NCBI RefSeq assembly: GCF_014873495.1
Contig: NZ_JADBGF010000001.1
Span: 9,610,001-9,674,000, forward strand
Direction of reading: 5' to 3'
DNA length: 64,000 nucleotides
Source: Streptomyces stelliscabiei
GTDB lineage: Bacteria; Actinomycetota; Actinomycetes; Streptomycetales; Streptomycetaceae
The notes under the pieces were generated by a model. The model did no database searches. It was given only the letters and a program-made list of their open reading frames with translations, and was not told the origin of the DNA. Both the position numbers and the translations under genes were made by a program. Positions 34,821-43,661 of the stretch are shown one piece after another. Position 1 is the stretch's first letter. Every line of letters begins with the position of its first letter.

Positions 34821-34940
34821 GCACGGGACGGGTGGCGGCGGGTTGCTTCGCCCCGGAAGGCGTTCGCCCTGCCGCCCGGGATCGTCCTCGCCCCCGCCGC
34901 CCCTACCCGTCCCGTCCTCGGGGCTCCGCCCCGGACCCCG

Positions 34941-34990
34941 TTCGCGCGGTTTCCCGCGCCCCTTTCCAGGGGCGCGGGAAACCGCGCGAA
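34941..34990. terminator. Perfect 23-bp hairpin between convergent genes
   Basis: Left arm 34941-34963 (starts TTCGCGCGG, ends GCGCCCCT), loop TTCC, right arm 34968-34990, fully complementary. It lies between the ThuA stop (34820) and the zinc alcohol dehydrogenase stop (35007) and can end both transcripts. Just before it is GGGGCTCCGCCCC, another small hairpin. Elements of this style recur between genes in many Streptomyces genomes. Confidence 0.7.
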
Positions 34991-35006
34991 GACCCGCACC
35001 CTCCAC

Positions 35007-36044
35007 CTACGGCAGCACCACCGCGCGGCCGTCGATGTCCCCCGCGTGCAGGCGCTCGTAGGCCTTGGGTGCCTCCTCCAGCGAGAAGGTCTCCACGTGG
35101 GAGGAGACGACCCCCTGCCGTGCCAGCTCGACGACCTCCATCAGCTCCGCGCGGCTGCCCCAGTAGGGGAACGAGGCGGACACCTCGAACGGCAGTCCGC
35201 CGCCGAAACCGACCGCCAGCGTGCCTCCGCCGAGTCCGACGATCGTCACGTCGCCCTCGACCGCGACGGACGCGGCGGCGATCGCCAGGGTCGGTGCGGC
35301 CCCCACGAAGTCCAGGACCACCTCCGCCCCCGTCCCCCCGGTGAGTTCCCGGATCCGCCCGGCCGCCGCGTCGTCGGAGAGCAGCGCCTCGTGGGCGCCG
35401 ACGGTCTTCGCCAGCGCCAGTTTCTCCGCGCTCAGGTCCAGGGCGACCACCCGGGCCGACGTCAGCGCGCGCAGCAGCTGCACGGCGAGATGGCCGAGTC
35501 CGCCGACACCGATGACGACCGCGGTGCTCCCGGGCACCAGCTTGGGCAGTGACTTCACGATCGCGTGATACGGCGTCAGCCCGGCGTCGGTGAGCGGCGC
35601 CGCCTGCACCGGGTCGAGCCCCTTGAGCGGAACCAGATGGCGGGGCGACCGCACCACGATGTACTCGGCCAGGGCGCCGGGGGAGCCGAGTCCGGGCGGC
35701 AGAATGCCGAGCCCGGCCGCGTGCGGGCAGCAGTTCTCCTTGCCCACGGCGCACTGGGGACAGCGCCCGCAGCCCCACGGGCCGTACACCGCCACCGCGT
35801 CGCCCTCCGCCGGTCCCCCGACCCCGCTGCCGACGGCCGCGACGGTGCCGACCTCCTCGTGACCGAGGGTCATGGGCAGCGGGTACGGGAACTGCTCCTC
35901 GGGCCAGCCCATGACCGCCAGATCGGAGTGGCACAGCCCCGCCGCCGTCACCTTCAACAGCACCTCACCCGGGCCGGGTTCGGGCACGGGAACGTCCACG
36001 ACCTCGGGGGCCTGCCCCACCTTGAGGTACTGCAGAGCCCTCAT
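35007..36044 (-). CDS. Zinc-dependent alcohol dehydrogenase
   Basis: 345 residues of the medium-chain dehydrogenase family. Catalytic zinc ligands lie in AGLCHSDLAVMG and LGHEEVGTV. The structural zinc loop reads GCGRCPQCAVGKENCC, with four Cys. The NAD-binding motif is VIGVGGLGHLAVQLLRA. It resembles NAD-dependent alcohol and polyol dehydrogenases. The ATG overlaps the permease stop (ATGA), so it belongs to the importer operon and probably oxidises an alcohol group of the imported compound or an early product. Confidence 0.93.
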   Translation of the reverse strand: MRALQYLKVGQAPEVVDVPVPEPGPGEVLLKVTAAGLCHSDLAVMGWPEEQFPYPLPMTLGHEEVGTVAAVGSGVGGPAEGDAVAVYGPWGCGRCPQCAVGKENCCPHAAGLGILPPGLGSPGALAEYIVVRSPRHLVPLKGLDPVQAAPLTDAGLTPYHAIVKSLPKLVPGSTAVVIGVGGLGHLAVQLLRALTSARVVALDLSAEKLALAKTVGAHEALLSDDAAAGRIRELTGGTGAEVVLDFVGAAPTLAIAAASVAVEGDVTIVGLGGGTLAVGFGGGLPFEVSASFPYWGSRAELMEVVELARQGVVSSHVETFSLEEAPKAYERLHAGDIDGRAVVLP

Positions 36045-37183
36045 ACCGGGTTCTCCTCGGCGGGAGCGGGAGCGGGCCCGGCCGCGTGGGTCGCGGGAGC
36101 CTCGGGGCCGTCGGGTGAGATGTGCCCCCTGCGGCGGCGCAGGACGGCGGGCAGGGCGATCCGGCCACCCGTCAGGACCAGCGCGACGATGAGGACCGAA
36201 CCGGTGAACAGGCTCGCGGCCCACGGCGCGCTCGTGGCGAGCCCGAGGCCGGTGACGCCGGTGCCGAGCAGCAGGACCGCGAGGACCGTGCCCCAGGCGT
36301 TGAAGCGGCCGGCGCGCAGCTGGGTCGCTCCGACGAAGGCCGCGGCGTAGGCCGACAGCAGATACGGGGTGCCCGCGGTCGGCGATCCCGATCCGACCGA
36401 GGACGCGAAGACGATCCCGGCGAACCCGGAGAGCAGCGCGGACGACACCAGGGTCAGAAAGCGCAGGCGGTCGGTGCGCACCCCTTGCAGCCGCGCCGCG
36501 TCGGTGTTGAAGCCGGTCGCGTACAACCGGCGCCCGGTGGCGGTGTGTTCCAGCAGGAACCAGATGGCCGTCGCGGCGAGCAACAGGTACAGCACGGGCA
36601 GGGTGATGCCGCCCGCGTCGAGCTGCGCGATGCTCGCGAACGGCTCGGCCAGCAGCCGCACACCGGTGATGGAGCTGTCGTCGGTGACCATGGTGATCAC
36701 CGACTGGATCAGCGCGCCGGTCGCCAGGGTCGCGATGAAGGAGTCGACCCGCAGCGCCACCACCACGATCCCGTTGACGACCCCGATCAGCAGCGCGGCG
36801 GTCATCGCCAGGGCTGTCGCGGCGGCGGGCCCGAGATCGGTGGAGACCAGGAAGTAGGCGGTCAGCACACTGGTCAGCGACATGGTGAAGGCGACGGAGA
36901 GGTCGAAGACCCGGGCGGCCAGCGGGGGTACGACGCTGAGCGCGACCAGCCCGGCCACGGCGTTGCCGTTGAGTATCTGCTTGACCGTGATGGTGGTCGG
37001 GAACGTCTCCGGTGCCCAGACGGAGAAGAGCACGGCGATGGCCAGCCACACGTACACGGCGCCGATGTTCCGGAACGACAGGAACGACGACAGGGAGGCA
37101 GGCAGCGCGGCCTTTGCCGAGGCCGCCCGCCGGCCCCGTGCGGCCGGCACGGGCACCGCCGGCCGGGTCGGGGTGGATGTCAT
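36041..37183 (-). CDS. RbsC-type ABC transporter permease
   Basis: 380 residues with about nine to ten hydrophobic segments and the BPD_transp_2 signatures GLVALSVVPPLAARVFDLSVAF and ATGRRLYATGFNTDAARLQGV. The C-terminal 40 residues are Ala/Pro-rich and cytoplasmic. It forms a homodimeric channel with the ATPase encoded just upstream (1-base gap). The classic substrate class is pentoses and other sugars, but such systems also import other small polar compounds. Confidence 0.92.
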   Translation of the reverse strand: MTSTPTRPAVPVPAARGRRAASAKAALPASLSSFLSFRNIGAVYVWLAIAVLFSVWAPETFPTTITVKQILNGNAVAGLVALSVVPPLAARVFDLSVAFTMSLTSVLTAYFLVSTDLGPAAATALAMTAALLIGVVNGIVVVALRVDSFIATLATGALIQSVITMVTDDSSITGVRLLAEPFASIAQLDAGGITLPVLYLLLAATAIWFLLEHTATGRRLYATGFNTDAARLQGVRTDRLRFLTLVSSALLSGFAGIVFASSVGSGSPTAGTPYLLSAYAAAFVGATQLRAGRFNAWGTVLAVLLLGTGVTGLGLATSAPWAASLFTGSVLIVALVLTGGRIALPAVLRRRRGHISPDGPEAPATHAAGPAPAPAEENPV

Positions 37184-37184
37184 G

Positions 37185-38726
37185 TCACTCGGTTCCTTCC
37201 ATGGCGTGCACCAGCGCCGGCTCGGTGATGTCGCGGCCGACGAGTTCCCGTGCGATCCGGCCGTCGCGCACCACCAGGACGCGGGTGCACAGGGCGAGCA
37301 GGTCCTGTGTGTCGGACGAGGAGACGATGACGCCCATGCCCTCGCCCGCCTGGCGCTCTATCAGGTCGTACAGCTGCAGCCGGGTGGCGATGTCGACGCC
37401 CGCCGTGGGTTCGCACAGGGCCAGTACCGGCGGGCGCTGGGCCAGGCAGCGGGCCATGACGACCTTCTGCTGGTTGCCGCCGCTCAGGGTGGTCACGCGG
37501 GCCCCGCGGCCCGCCGTGCGCACCCCGACCCGCTCGATCCACTCCTCGGCCAGGGCGGACTCGCGGCGCCGGTGCAGCCGTCCGCCCCGGGCCCGCAGCC
37601 GGTGCAGCAGGGGGAGGGTGAGGTTCTCACCGACCGAGAAGTCGCCGATCACCCCCTCGCTCGCCCGGTCGGCGGGGACCAGGGGGAGGCCCAGTCCGCC
37701 GGCCTGGCGCGCGTCCGTCCAGCCCTCGGCGCGATCGGGCAGCCGCAGCCTGCCGCTCACCCGCCCGGCGTGGGCGCCGCACACCGCGTACGGCACGAGT
37801 TCGTGGCCGGAGCCGACCAGCCCGGTGATGCCGAGCCGCTCGCCCCGGGCCAGGTCGAAGCCGATGCCGCGCAGCGGGCCGGCCCGCAGGTCGCGGACCT
37901 CCAGTACGGCTTGTCCGGCACCGTCGGCCCCGCCCGCGCCGGGGCGGGGAGCCGGACGGTGGTCGGTCCCGCTCGCCTCGCCCGCCATCAGCTCCGCCAG
38001 TGAGCGCGGGGTGAGTTCGTCGACCCGCCGGGTGGCGATCCGGCGTCCGCCGCGGATCACGGTGACCCGGTCGGCGAGCGCGAAGATCTCGTCCATCCGG
38101 TGCGAGACGTACAGCACGCCGGCGCCGGCGTCGCGTACCTCCCGCACGATGTCGAAGAGGCGCGCGACCTCACCGGGCGGCAGTACGGCGGTGGGTTCGT
38201 CGAGGACCAGGACACCGCTTCGGCCCTCCCAGCCCTGAAGCGCGGCGGCGATGGCCACCACCGCGCGCTGGACGGGGGTCGCGGTCGTCAGGGGCCGGCG
38301 TACGTCGATGCCGAGACCGAACCGCTCGACCAGTGCGGTCGTGCGCCTTTCCATCTCCGGCCAGCGGATGTTGCCGAGGGCCGTGCGGGCGAAGCCGCGG
38401 CTGAGCGCCAGGTTGTCGACGGCGCTCAACTCGCCCACCAGGCCCAGCTCCTGGTGGACGAAGCGGAGCCGGTCGTGGCGGGAGGAGGTGACCTGGCCGA
38501 GGTCGAAGGGCTCGCCGTCGAGTTCGGCGACGGCCCCCGGTTCCGCGTGGTGGTACCCGGCGAGGACCTTGATGAGGGTGGATTTGCCGGAGCCGTTGGG
38601 GCCGATCAGGGCGTGGATCTCGCCGGGCGCGACCTCCAGGTCGACGTCCCGGAGCGCCTGCGTCGCGCCGAACCTCTTCGACAGCCGGGCCACTCGCAGG
38701 ACCGGCCGGGTCAACTCAGCCCCCAC
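37185..38726 (-). CDS. RbsA-type dual ATPase of the importer
   Basis: 513 residues with two nucleotide-binding domains. The first has Walker A IGPNGSGKSTLIKVLAG, Walker B VLVLDEPTAV, and a degenerate signature TPVQRAVVAIAAAL. The second has a weak Walker A (ITGLVGSGHELVPYAV), a good signature TLSGGNQQKVVMARCLA and Walker B ALCEPTAGVD. This asymmetry is normal for RbsA/XylG/MglA. GTG at 38726 overlaps the binding-protein gene by 16 bases; a TTG at 38714, overlapping its TGA, is an alternative start. Confidence 0.92.
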   Translation of the reverse strand: MGAELTRPVLRVARLSKRFGATQALRDVDLEVAPGEIHALIGPNGSGKSTLIKVLAGYHHAEPGAVAELDGEPFDLGQVTSSRHDRLRFVHQELGLVGELSAVDNLALSRGFARTALGNIRWPEMERRTTALVERFGLGIDVRRPLTTATPVQRAVVAIAAALQGWEGRSGVLVLDEPTAVLPPGEVARLFDIVREVRDAGAGVLYVSHRMDEIFALADRVTVIRGGRRIATRRVDELTPRSLAELMAGEASGTDHRPAPRPGAGGADGAGQAVLEVRDLRAGPLRGIGFDLARGERLGITGLVGSGHELVPYAVCGAHAGRVSGRLRLPDRAEGWTDARQAGGLGLPLVPADRASEGVIGDFSVGENLTLPLLHRLRARGGRLHRRRESALAEEWIERVGVRTAGRGARVTTLSGGNQQKVVMARCLAQRPPVLALCEPTAGVDIATRLQLYDLIERQAGEGMGVIVSSSDTQDLLALCTRVLVVRDGRIARELVGRDITEPALVHAMEGTE

Positions 38727-39853
38727 AGCGCCTTGAACTGCGCCTGGTAGTCCTCGACGATCGGGAAGTCGCCGTCGGCCGAGGGCAGGTTGTCCTTGGT
38801 GACCAGCATGTTCGGCAGCTCCGCCCGCTGGTCCACGTCCATGGACTGGCCGGTGAAGTGCCGGGCCAGCGCGTCCGCCTGGAGCCAGGCGGTCTCGTGC
38901 GAGTTCAGCGCCATCGCGCCGTCGCTGAGGCCGCTCTGGATGTACTGGTAGTTCTGCGCGTCACCGACGTTGACCACGAGATGCTTGCCGGTGAGGCCCG
39001 CGGTCTTCAGCGCGGCGGGGACGCCCACGTTGAGCAGGCCGAGGGAGAAGACGACATGGGTCACCTTCGGGTGCGAGCGCAGGTACGACACCACCCGGTC
39101 GGGCATGTCCTTGCCGACCGCGGTGATCGGCACGTCGATCTGGTCCAGCGGACAACCCTCGCACCACTCCTCGTACTTGGCGGCGAAGGAGTCCTTGACG
39201 GGCTTGAGGATCGTGTAGGCCGGCAGATCGAAGTACACGGTGTTCGCCTTGGCGCCGCTGTCCGACACCACCCATGAGGCGAGCATCTCGCCCTGGACGG
39301 CGACCTCCTTGGGGCCGTTCTTCAGCAGGGAGATGCCGTCGCCCGCCACGTCGTCGGCGTTCGACTGGACGACCGGGATGTCGGCCGCCTTCAGCCGCGC
39401 CAGTTGCTTGGCGTAGACGGCGCGCGGGAAACCGGAGGCGATGACCGCGTCGGGCTTGTCGCGCAGGGCCTGTTCGTAGGCGGCCTGGACGGACTCGGGG
39501 GTGCCCTGGGTGGCGATCTGCTTCACCTTCCAGCCGAGTTCGCCCGCGGCCTCGGTGAAGAAGTCGGCGAGGTCCTTGCAGGACTGGACGCCGCACAGGA
39601 TGAAGTCGATCTTCTTGCCCTTGGGGATCTTCTTGCCGACGGGCTGGGTGACCGGGATCGAGGCCGGGCGTTCGGAGTAGGCCTTCAGCGCCGCGCGGGC
39701 CGCCGTCAGGCCGGGCGAGTCGGGGGCCGCCGCCTGGGACGAGCCGGCGGCCGGGGTGGAGTCCGAACCGCACGCCGTCAGGGTGAGCAGGGCGGTGGCG
39801 GGCACGAGCGCGGTGAGGGCGCGGCGGGCCGCGCGACCGGGTGTGGAACTCAT
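38711..39853 (-). CDS. Periplasmic-binding-protein-like (Peripla_BP_4) lipoprotein of the importer
   Basis: 380 residues with lipobox LTAC (Cys28). The mature protein has the two-lobe sugar-binding plan of the ribose/galactose group, with KKIDFILCGVQSCKDLADFF, DAVIASGFPRAVYAKQL and KHLVVNVGDAQNYQYIQ. Several Cys residues (WCEGCPL, CGVQSC) are unusual for the family. It is the first gene of an operon binding protein, ATPase, permease, alcohol dehydrogenase, divergent from the first Rieske oxygenase. It probably imports the substrate of the island. Confidence 0.9.
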   Translation of the reverse strand: MSSTPGRAARRALTALVPATALLTLTACGSDSTPAAGSSQAAAPDSPGLTAARAALKAYSERPASIPVTQPVGKKIPKGKKIDFILCGVQSCKDLADFFTEAAGELGWKVKQIATQGTPESVQAAYEQALRDKPDAVIASGFPRAVYAKQLARLKAADIPVVQSNADDVAGDGISLLKNGPKEVAVQGEMLASWVVSDSGAKANTVYFDLPAYTILKPVKDSFAAKYEEWCEGCPLDQIDVPITAVGKDMPDRVVSYLRSHPKVTHVVFSLGLLNVGVPAALKTAGLTGKHLVVNVGDAQNYQYIQSGLSDGAMALNSHETAWLQADALARHFTGQSMDVDQRAELPNMLVTKDNLPSADGDFPIVEDYQAQFKALWGLS

Positions 39854-39984
39854 CGTCGAGTACTCCGGGTCTGAGGGAAGAACGGACTGCGTCGATCGCC
39901 GGCGTGGGGTTCGGCGCGGGCCGTCGGGGTGCCCCGCGGCGCTGGCCCGGAACCGGAAGACATCGGTCCGGGGTGAGAAACTTA

Positions 39985-40002
39985 TGAGGCACTACAGCCT
40001 CA
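39985..40002. promoter_or_regulatory. Inverted repeat TGAGGC-N6-GCCTCA
   Basis: Perfect 6-bp arms with a 6-base spacer in an AT-richer patch upstream of the importer operon. A possible regulator site different from the island palindrome. Confidence 0.4.
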
Positions 40003-40144
40003 AGTGCGTCGGAGTGTGACATGCCGGGGCGGGCTTGGGGAGGGGGCGGTCGCAAAAAATTCCCGGCATGGCGGGTGTGTTCGCGGTGACCTCGTGTGAT
40101 GTGGGCTTGTCCGTCGTCGGGAGTGTTGCTCCGCGCCATCACAG

Positions 40145-40169
40145 GTAACTACACTCACTCTCAAGTTTC
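40145..40169. promoter_or_regulatory. Operator-like site H (first Rieske oxygenase)
   Basis: GTAACTA, 11 bases, AAGTTTC: 9 of 14 matches by hand count. It ends 13 bases before the first ATG of the oxygenase, next to its GGAGGAG ribosome site. Moderate on its own; position and spacing agree with the other copies. Confidence 0.35.
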
Positions 40170-40182
40170 TGCCGGAGGAGAG

Positions 40183-41592
40183 ATGATGGACGAAACGTCG
40201 GAGTCGGGCGCCGCGCGGTGCCCCGGGCCCAGCGTCCAGGACTACCTCGACCAGGACAGCCGGCCCGTTCCCGCCGCCCTGAGGTTCGAGAGGAACGACC
40301 ACCTCGGCAGCGAGGACATCGACGCCGCCCGTTTCACCTCACGCGCGTGGGCCGAACGCGAGATGGAGCGGGTGTGGCGGCGCGTCTGGCAGTTCGCCTG
40401 TCTGGAGAGCGAGATCCCCGAGGTCGGCGACCACGAGGTCTACGAGATCGGCGACGACTCGCTCGTCGTCGTGCGCACGGCCCCCGACGAGATCCGGGCC
40501 TTCGTCAACGTGTGCCTGCACCGCGGCCGCAAACTGCGCACCGCCGGCGGCAACGTGAGCGAGTTCCGCTGCCCGTTCCACGGCTTCACCTGGAACCTCG
40601 ACGGCACCATGCGGACCCCGCCGTGCGCCTGGGACTTCCCGCACGTCGGCACGGAGAAGTTCTCGCTCCCCGAAGCCCGGGTGGCCACCTGGCGCGGCTT
40701 CGTCTTCATCAACATGGACCCCTGCGCGGAGTCCTTCGACAGCTATCGCGGCACCTTCGACGAGTACTACATCTGGCCGCTGGAGGACCGGTACAAGTCG
40801 CTGCACATCGCCAAGGTGCTGCCCTGCAACTGGAAGGTCGCGCAGGACGCGTTCATCGAGTCCTTCCACGTGATCGCCACGCATCCGCAGATGCTGCCGT
40901 GGCTCGCCGACGCCAACTCGCAGTACGACGTCATGGCGGACCAGCCCCACTGGAGCCGCATGATCAACATCCAGGGCGCCCCCAGTCCGCACGTCGCGGA
41001 CTGGGTCACCGAGGAGGACGTGCTGGAGACGTTCTACGACTCGCGGGCGTTCTACTCGGCGGCCCAGGGCCGTGATCTGGTGCGGGGGGAGGGGGACGAG
41101 CTGCCCGCGATCCCGCCCGGCGGCACCGCCCGCCAGGTCCTCGCCCAGCGGATGCGCGAACAGCTGGCGTCCACCGCGCGGCAGGACTTCTCGGCGACCC
41201 CCGACACCGAACTGCTGGACGCCATCAACTACCTGCTGTTCCCCAACTTCAACCCCTGGGGCGGCGCCAAGTCCAACATCGTCTACCGGTTCCGGCCCCA
41301 CGGGCTCGACCCCGACGCGTGCACCGCCGAGATCATCTTCATGTCGGCTCCGAAGCAGCCCGGCGAGATGCCGCCTCCGGCGAAGATCCGCTGGGTCCCG
41401 GAGGACATGCTCTTCGCGGACATCCCCGAACTCGGCGTGCTCGGACCCGTCTTCGACCAGGACTGCGAGAACCTGCCCTATGTCCAGCAGGGTCTGAAGG
41501 CGATGCGCAAGCCGGGCATCACCCTGGCCAACTACCAGGAGAGCCGCATCCGCCACTTCAACCGCACGCTCGACCACTGGATGGAGAAGTGA
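40183..41592 (+). CDS. Rieske non-heme iron oxygenase, alpha subunit
   Basis: 469 residues; two in-frame ATGs (40183, 40186) follow GGAGGAG. The Rieske cluster ligands are Cys111, His113, Cys130 and His133 (CLHRGRK, CPFHGF). The mononuclear iron ligands are probably His229 and His234 (ESFHVIATHP) with Asp425 or Asp427 (FDQDCEN), and Asp222 would bridge to the neighbouring Rieske cluster. It should hydroxylate or dihydroxylate an aromatic or alicyclic substrate. Its stop overlaps the GTG of a ferredoxin, and a 71-residue protein and an MDR reductase follow in the same unit. Confidence 0.93.
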   Translation: MMDETSESGAARCPGPSVQDYLDQDSRPVPAALRFERNDHLGSEDIDAARFTSRAWAEREMERVWRRVWQFACLESEIPEVGDHEVYEIGDDSLVVVRTAPDEIRAFVNVCLHRGRKLRTAGGNVSEFRCPFHGFTWNLDGTMRTPPCAWDFPHVGTEKFSLPEARVATWRGFVFINMDPCAESFDSYRGTFDEYYIWPLEDRYKSLHIAKVLPCNWKVAQDAFIESFHVIATHPQMLPWLADANSQYDVMADQPHWSRMINIQGAPSPHVADWVTEEDVLETFYDSRAFYSAAQGRDLVRGEGDELPAIPPGGTARQVLAQRMREQLASTARQDFSATPDTELLDAINYLLFPNFNPWGGAKSNIVYRFRPHGLDPDACTAEIIFMSAPKQPGEMPPPAKIRWVPEDMLFADIPELGVLGPVFDQDCENLPYVQQGLKAMRKPGITLANYQESRIRHFNRTLDHWMEK

Positions 41593-41903
41593 GCCACCGC
41601 GTGGCGGTCCGGCCCGCAGGTGTCGAGATCGAGGTCCGTGACGGCGAGGACCTGTTCAGCGCCGCCGGACGGCTCGGCTACCGCTGGCCGACCCTCTGCG
41701 GCGGCCGGGGCACCTGCCGCACCTGCTTCGTCCGGGTCGAGGAGGGCGCCGAGAACTGCTCCCCGGTGGACCCGCTGGAACGCGAGGGCATCGAGGCCCT
41801 GCGCCGGCCGGTGGACGGCCTGACCCGGCTCGCCTGCCGGCTCCGGGTCGAGGGCCCGGTGACCGTGACCAAGCGCGGCGTACGCCGCCCAGTGCAGGAG
41901 TGA
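41589..41903 (+). CDS. Plant-type 2Fe-2S ferredoxin
   Basis: 104 residues from GTG, overlapping the oxygenase stop by 4 bases. Cluster ligands Cys37, Cys43, Cys46 and Cys83 (CGGRGTCRTC and RLACRL) give the standard pattern. It is the obvious electron carrier for the preceding Rieske oxygenase; the reductase could be the PDR-type protein at 27193-28203. Confidence 0.92.
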   Translation: MSHRVAVRPAGVEIEVRDGEDLFSAAGRLGYRWPTLCGGRGTCRTCFVRVEEGAENCSPVDPLEREGIEALRRPVDGLTRLACRLRVEGPVTVTKRGVRRPVQE

Positions 41904-41908
41904 GACCC

Positions 41909-42124
41909 ATGGCCAAGCAAGTGATCCACCCGCTGACCGGGCATGTGTACCGGCTCACCGAGGACGGCCTGGTCGAGGTGACCGACCCGACGACCGGCGC
42001 GCGGGGCGTCTTCGACTTCCAGGCCCGCTGGCAGTCGGGCGAACTGCGCCACGCCGACCTGCAGATGGCCGGCTGGGTGGGCCGGCTCGCCCAGCGGCGC
42101 GGCACCCCGCAGCCGGGGGAGTGA
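41909..42124 (+). CDS. Small conserved-looking protein in the oxygenase operon
   Basis: 71 residues from ATG at 41909 (AGGAG 8 bases upstream); a GTG at 41900 lacks a proper site. The sequence is soluble and compact (HPLTGHVYRLTEDGLVEV, GARGVFDFQARWQSGELRHADLQMAGWVGR), with no Cys. Gaps of 5 and 4 bases to its neighbours show tight co-expression with the oxygenase and ferredoxin. No family recognised; it may be a small oxygenase accessory subunit. Confidence 0.65.
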   Translation: MAKQVIHPLTGHVYRLTEDGLVEVTDPTTGARGVFDFQARWQSGELRHADLQMAGWVGRLAQRRGTPQPGE

Positions 42125-42128
42125 GCCG

Positions 42129-43151
42129 GTGACACCCCGGACGACCCGGGTGGTCTGCCTGGTGCGCCGGCCCGACGGGGAACCGGTGCCCGGCGACTTC
42201 GCCGTCGAGGAGCGCGCCCTGCCGCCCGTCGGCGCGGGGCACGTACTCGTCCGCAACCTGTACATGAGCGTCGACCCGTCCATGCGGGGGCGGCTGGAGA
42301 GCACCGAGAAGCACTACACGCACAACTTCACCCCCGGCTCGCCGCTCGACGGCCGGGCCCTCGGGGTCGTGGAGGAGAGCCGCTGTCCCTCGGTGCCCGT
42401 CGGTGCCTTCGTCCGGCATCAACTGGGCTGGCGGGAGCGGGCCGTGCTGGACGGCGCGGACACCGACGGCGCGGAGCGCATCGACCCGCGCCTCGCCCCG
42501 CTGCCCACCTGGCTGGGGCTGCTCGGCCAGACCGGCTTCACCGCGTACGTCGGCCTGACCCGGATCGCCGCACTCCGCCCCGGCGACACCGTCCTGGTGT
42601 CGGCGGCGGCCGGGGCGGTGGGCACCGCGGCCGGCCAGTTCGCGCGCCTGCTGGGCGCGGAGCGGGTCGTCGGGACCGCCGGAGGGCCGGACAAGTGCGC
42701 CCTGCTGGTCGAGGAGTTCGGCTACGACGCCGCCGCGGACCACCGCGCCGAGCCGGTCCGTGAGGCACTGGCCCGGCTGGCGCCCGACGGCGTCGACGTC
42801 TACTTCGACAACGTGGGCGGCGAGCAACTGGCCGCCGCCCTGTACGCGTTGCGGCCAGGGGGACGGGTCGCCCTGTGCGGCATGATGTCGCAGTTCGGCG
42901 GCGAGCGACGGCCGGTGGACATCAACCAGCTGATCCAGGCGGTCCTCAAGCGGCTGACGCTGCGGGGCTTCATCGTCCGTGACCACGACGACCTGCGGCC
43001 GGAGTTCGAGCAGCGGGTCGCGCACTGGCTGGCCGACGGCCGGGTCACCGCCCGCGAGACGGTCGTGGACGGCCTGGAGAACGCCGCCGGCGCGCTGCTG
43101 TCGCTGCTGGACGGCGGCAACGTCGGCAAGATGCTGGTGCGGCTGGGCTGA
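42129..43151 (+). CDS. NADP-dependent MDR-family oxidoreductase (alkenal/one reductase type)
   Basis: 340 residues from GTG. The family marks are YMSVDPSMRGRL, the NADP-binding VSAAAGAVGTAAGQFARLLGA, FDNVGGEQLAAAL and RGFIVRDH. It lacks zinc ligands, like prostaglandin reductase and curcumin/alkenal reductases, and would reduce an activated C=C bond of a ketone or aldehyde. Last gene of the Rieske operon. Its stop codon is the first part of a 28-bp tandem repeat array. Confidence 0.9.
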   Translation: MTPRTTRVVCLVRRPDGEPVPGDFAVEERALPPVGAGHVLVRNLYMSVDPSMRGRLESTEKHYTHNFTPGSPLDGRALGVVEESRCPSVPVGAFVRHQLGWRERAVLDGADTDGAERIDPRLAPLPTWLGLLGQTGFTAYVGLTRIAALRPGDTVLVSAAAGAVGTAAGQFARLLGAERVVGTAGGPDKCALLVEEFGYDAAADHRAEPVREALARLAPDGVDVYFDNVGGEQLAAALYALRPGGRVALCGMMSQFGGERRPVDINQLIQAVLKRLTLRGFIVRDHDDLRPEFEQRVAHWLADGRVTARETVVDGLENAAGALLSLLDGGNVGKMLVRLG

Positions 43152-43318
43152 GCCCCTGCGCCGTGGTCGGCACGCGCTGAGTCCCCGTGTCGTGGTGGCA
43201 CGCGCTGAGTCCCCGTGTCGTGGTGGCATGCGCTGAGCCCCCGTGTCGTGGTGGCACGCGCTGAGTCCCCGTGTCGTGGTGGCATGCGCTGAGCCCTTGT
43301 GCCGTGGGCGGCATGCCC
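43150..43318. repeat. 28-bp tandem repeat array, about six units
   Basis: The unit starts GAGTCCCCGTGTCG and ends GGTGGCACGCGCT. Units: 43150-43178 (29 bases, diverged), 43179-43206, 43207-43234, 43235-43262, 43263-43290 (differing by C/T changes), and a decayed last copy to about 43318. There are no unique spacers. The array overlaps the stop of the MDR gene and ends just before the stop of the convergent ABM gene (43322). Confidence 0.85.
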
Positions 43319-43321
43319 TGG

Positions 43322-43636
43322 TCAGCGCATCGGGTGTGACGCGGCCACCGTGTGGGCCTGGAGGAAGACCCCGACCCGCGTCAGCCCGTCCACGGCCGCC
43401 CGGAAGTCCTTGATGTGCGCGGTGGTGAAGTGTGCGTCGAGGGCCTCCTGGGAGGCCCACCGCTCGTACACCCGGATCCGCTGTGCGCTGCCCGGGTCCG
43501 CGGTCATCGCGTAGTCCAGACAGCCCGGCTCCTCGGCACGGGTCCGGTCCCCGAGCACGACCAGGTGTGCCAGCATCCTGTCGCGGTCACCGGGCTCGTA
43601 GTCCATCCAGCCGGCGACGATGACTTCCCCTGTCAT
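43322..43636 (-). CDS. Antibiotic-biosynthesis-monooxygenase (ABM) domain protein
   Basis: 104 residues, one ferredoxin-like ABM domain: EVIVAGWMDYEPGDRDRMLAHL, EPGCLDYAMTADP, RVYERWASQEALDAHFTTAH. This is the pattern of putative quinol monooxygenases (YgiN-like) and small heme-free oxygenases. GAAGGGAAG lies before the ATG. A strong hairpin separates it from the upstream PEP-utilising gene. It may oxidise a quinol/phenolic intermediate or act as a simple binding dimer. Confidence 0.85.
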   Translation of the reverse strand: MTGEVIVAGWMDYEPGDRDRMLAHLVVLGDRTRAEEPGCLDYAMTADPGSAQRIRVYERWASQEALDAHFTTAHIKDFRAAVDGLTRVGVFLQAHTVAASHPMR

Positions 43637-43661
43637 GGTGTCTTCCCTTCGTGGTCATGGC

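Larger units (their letters stand above)
39854..40182. other. 329-bp divergent promoter region of importer and Rieske oxygenase
   Basis: No gene seen. It contains the inverted repeat TGAGGC-ACTACA-GCCTCA (39985-40002), about 130 bases from the importer start, and a copy of the island operator (40145-40169) just before the oxygenase. Most of the rest is GC-rich without recognisable motifs. Confidence 0.5.

Noticed and set aside
43150..43318. CRISPR-like array of 28-bp repeats
   Set aside because: The repeats are directly adjacent with no unique spacers and no cas genes are nearby; it is a minisatellite.
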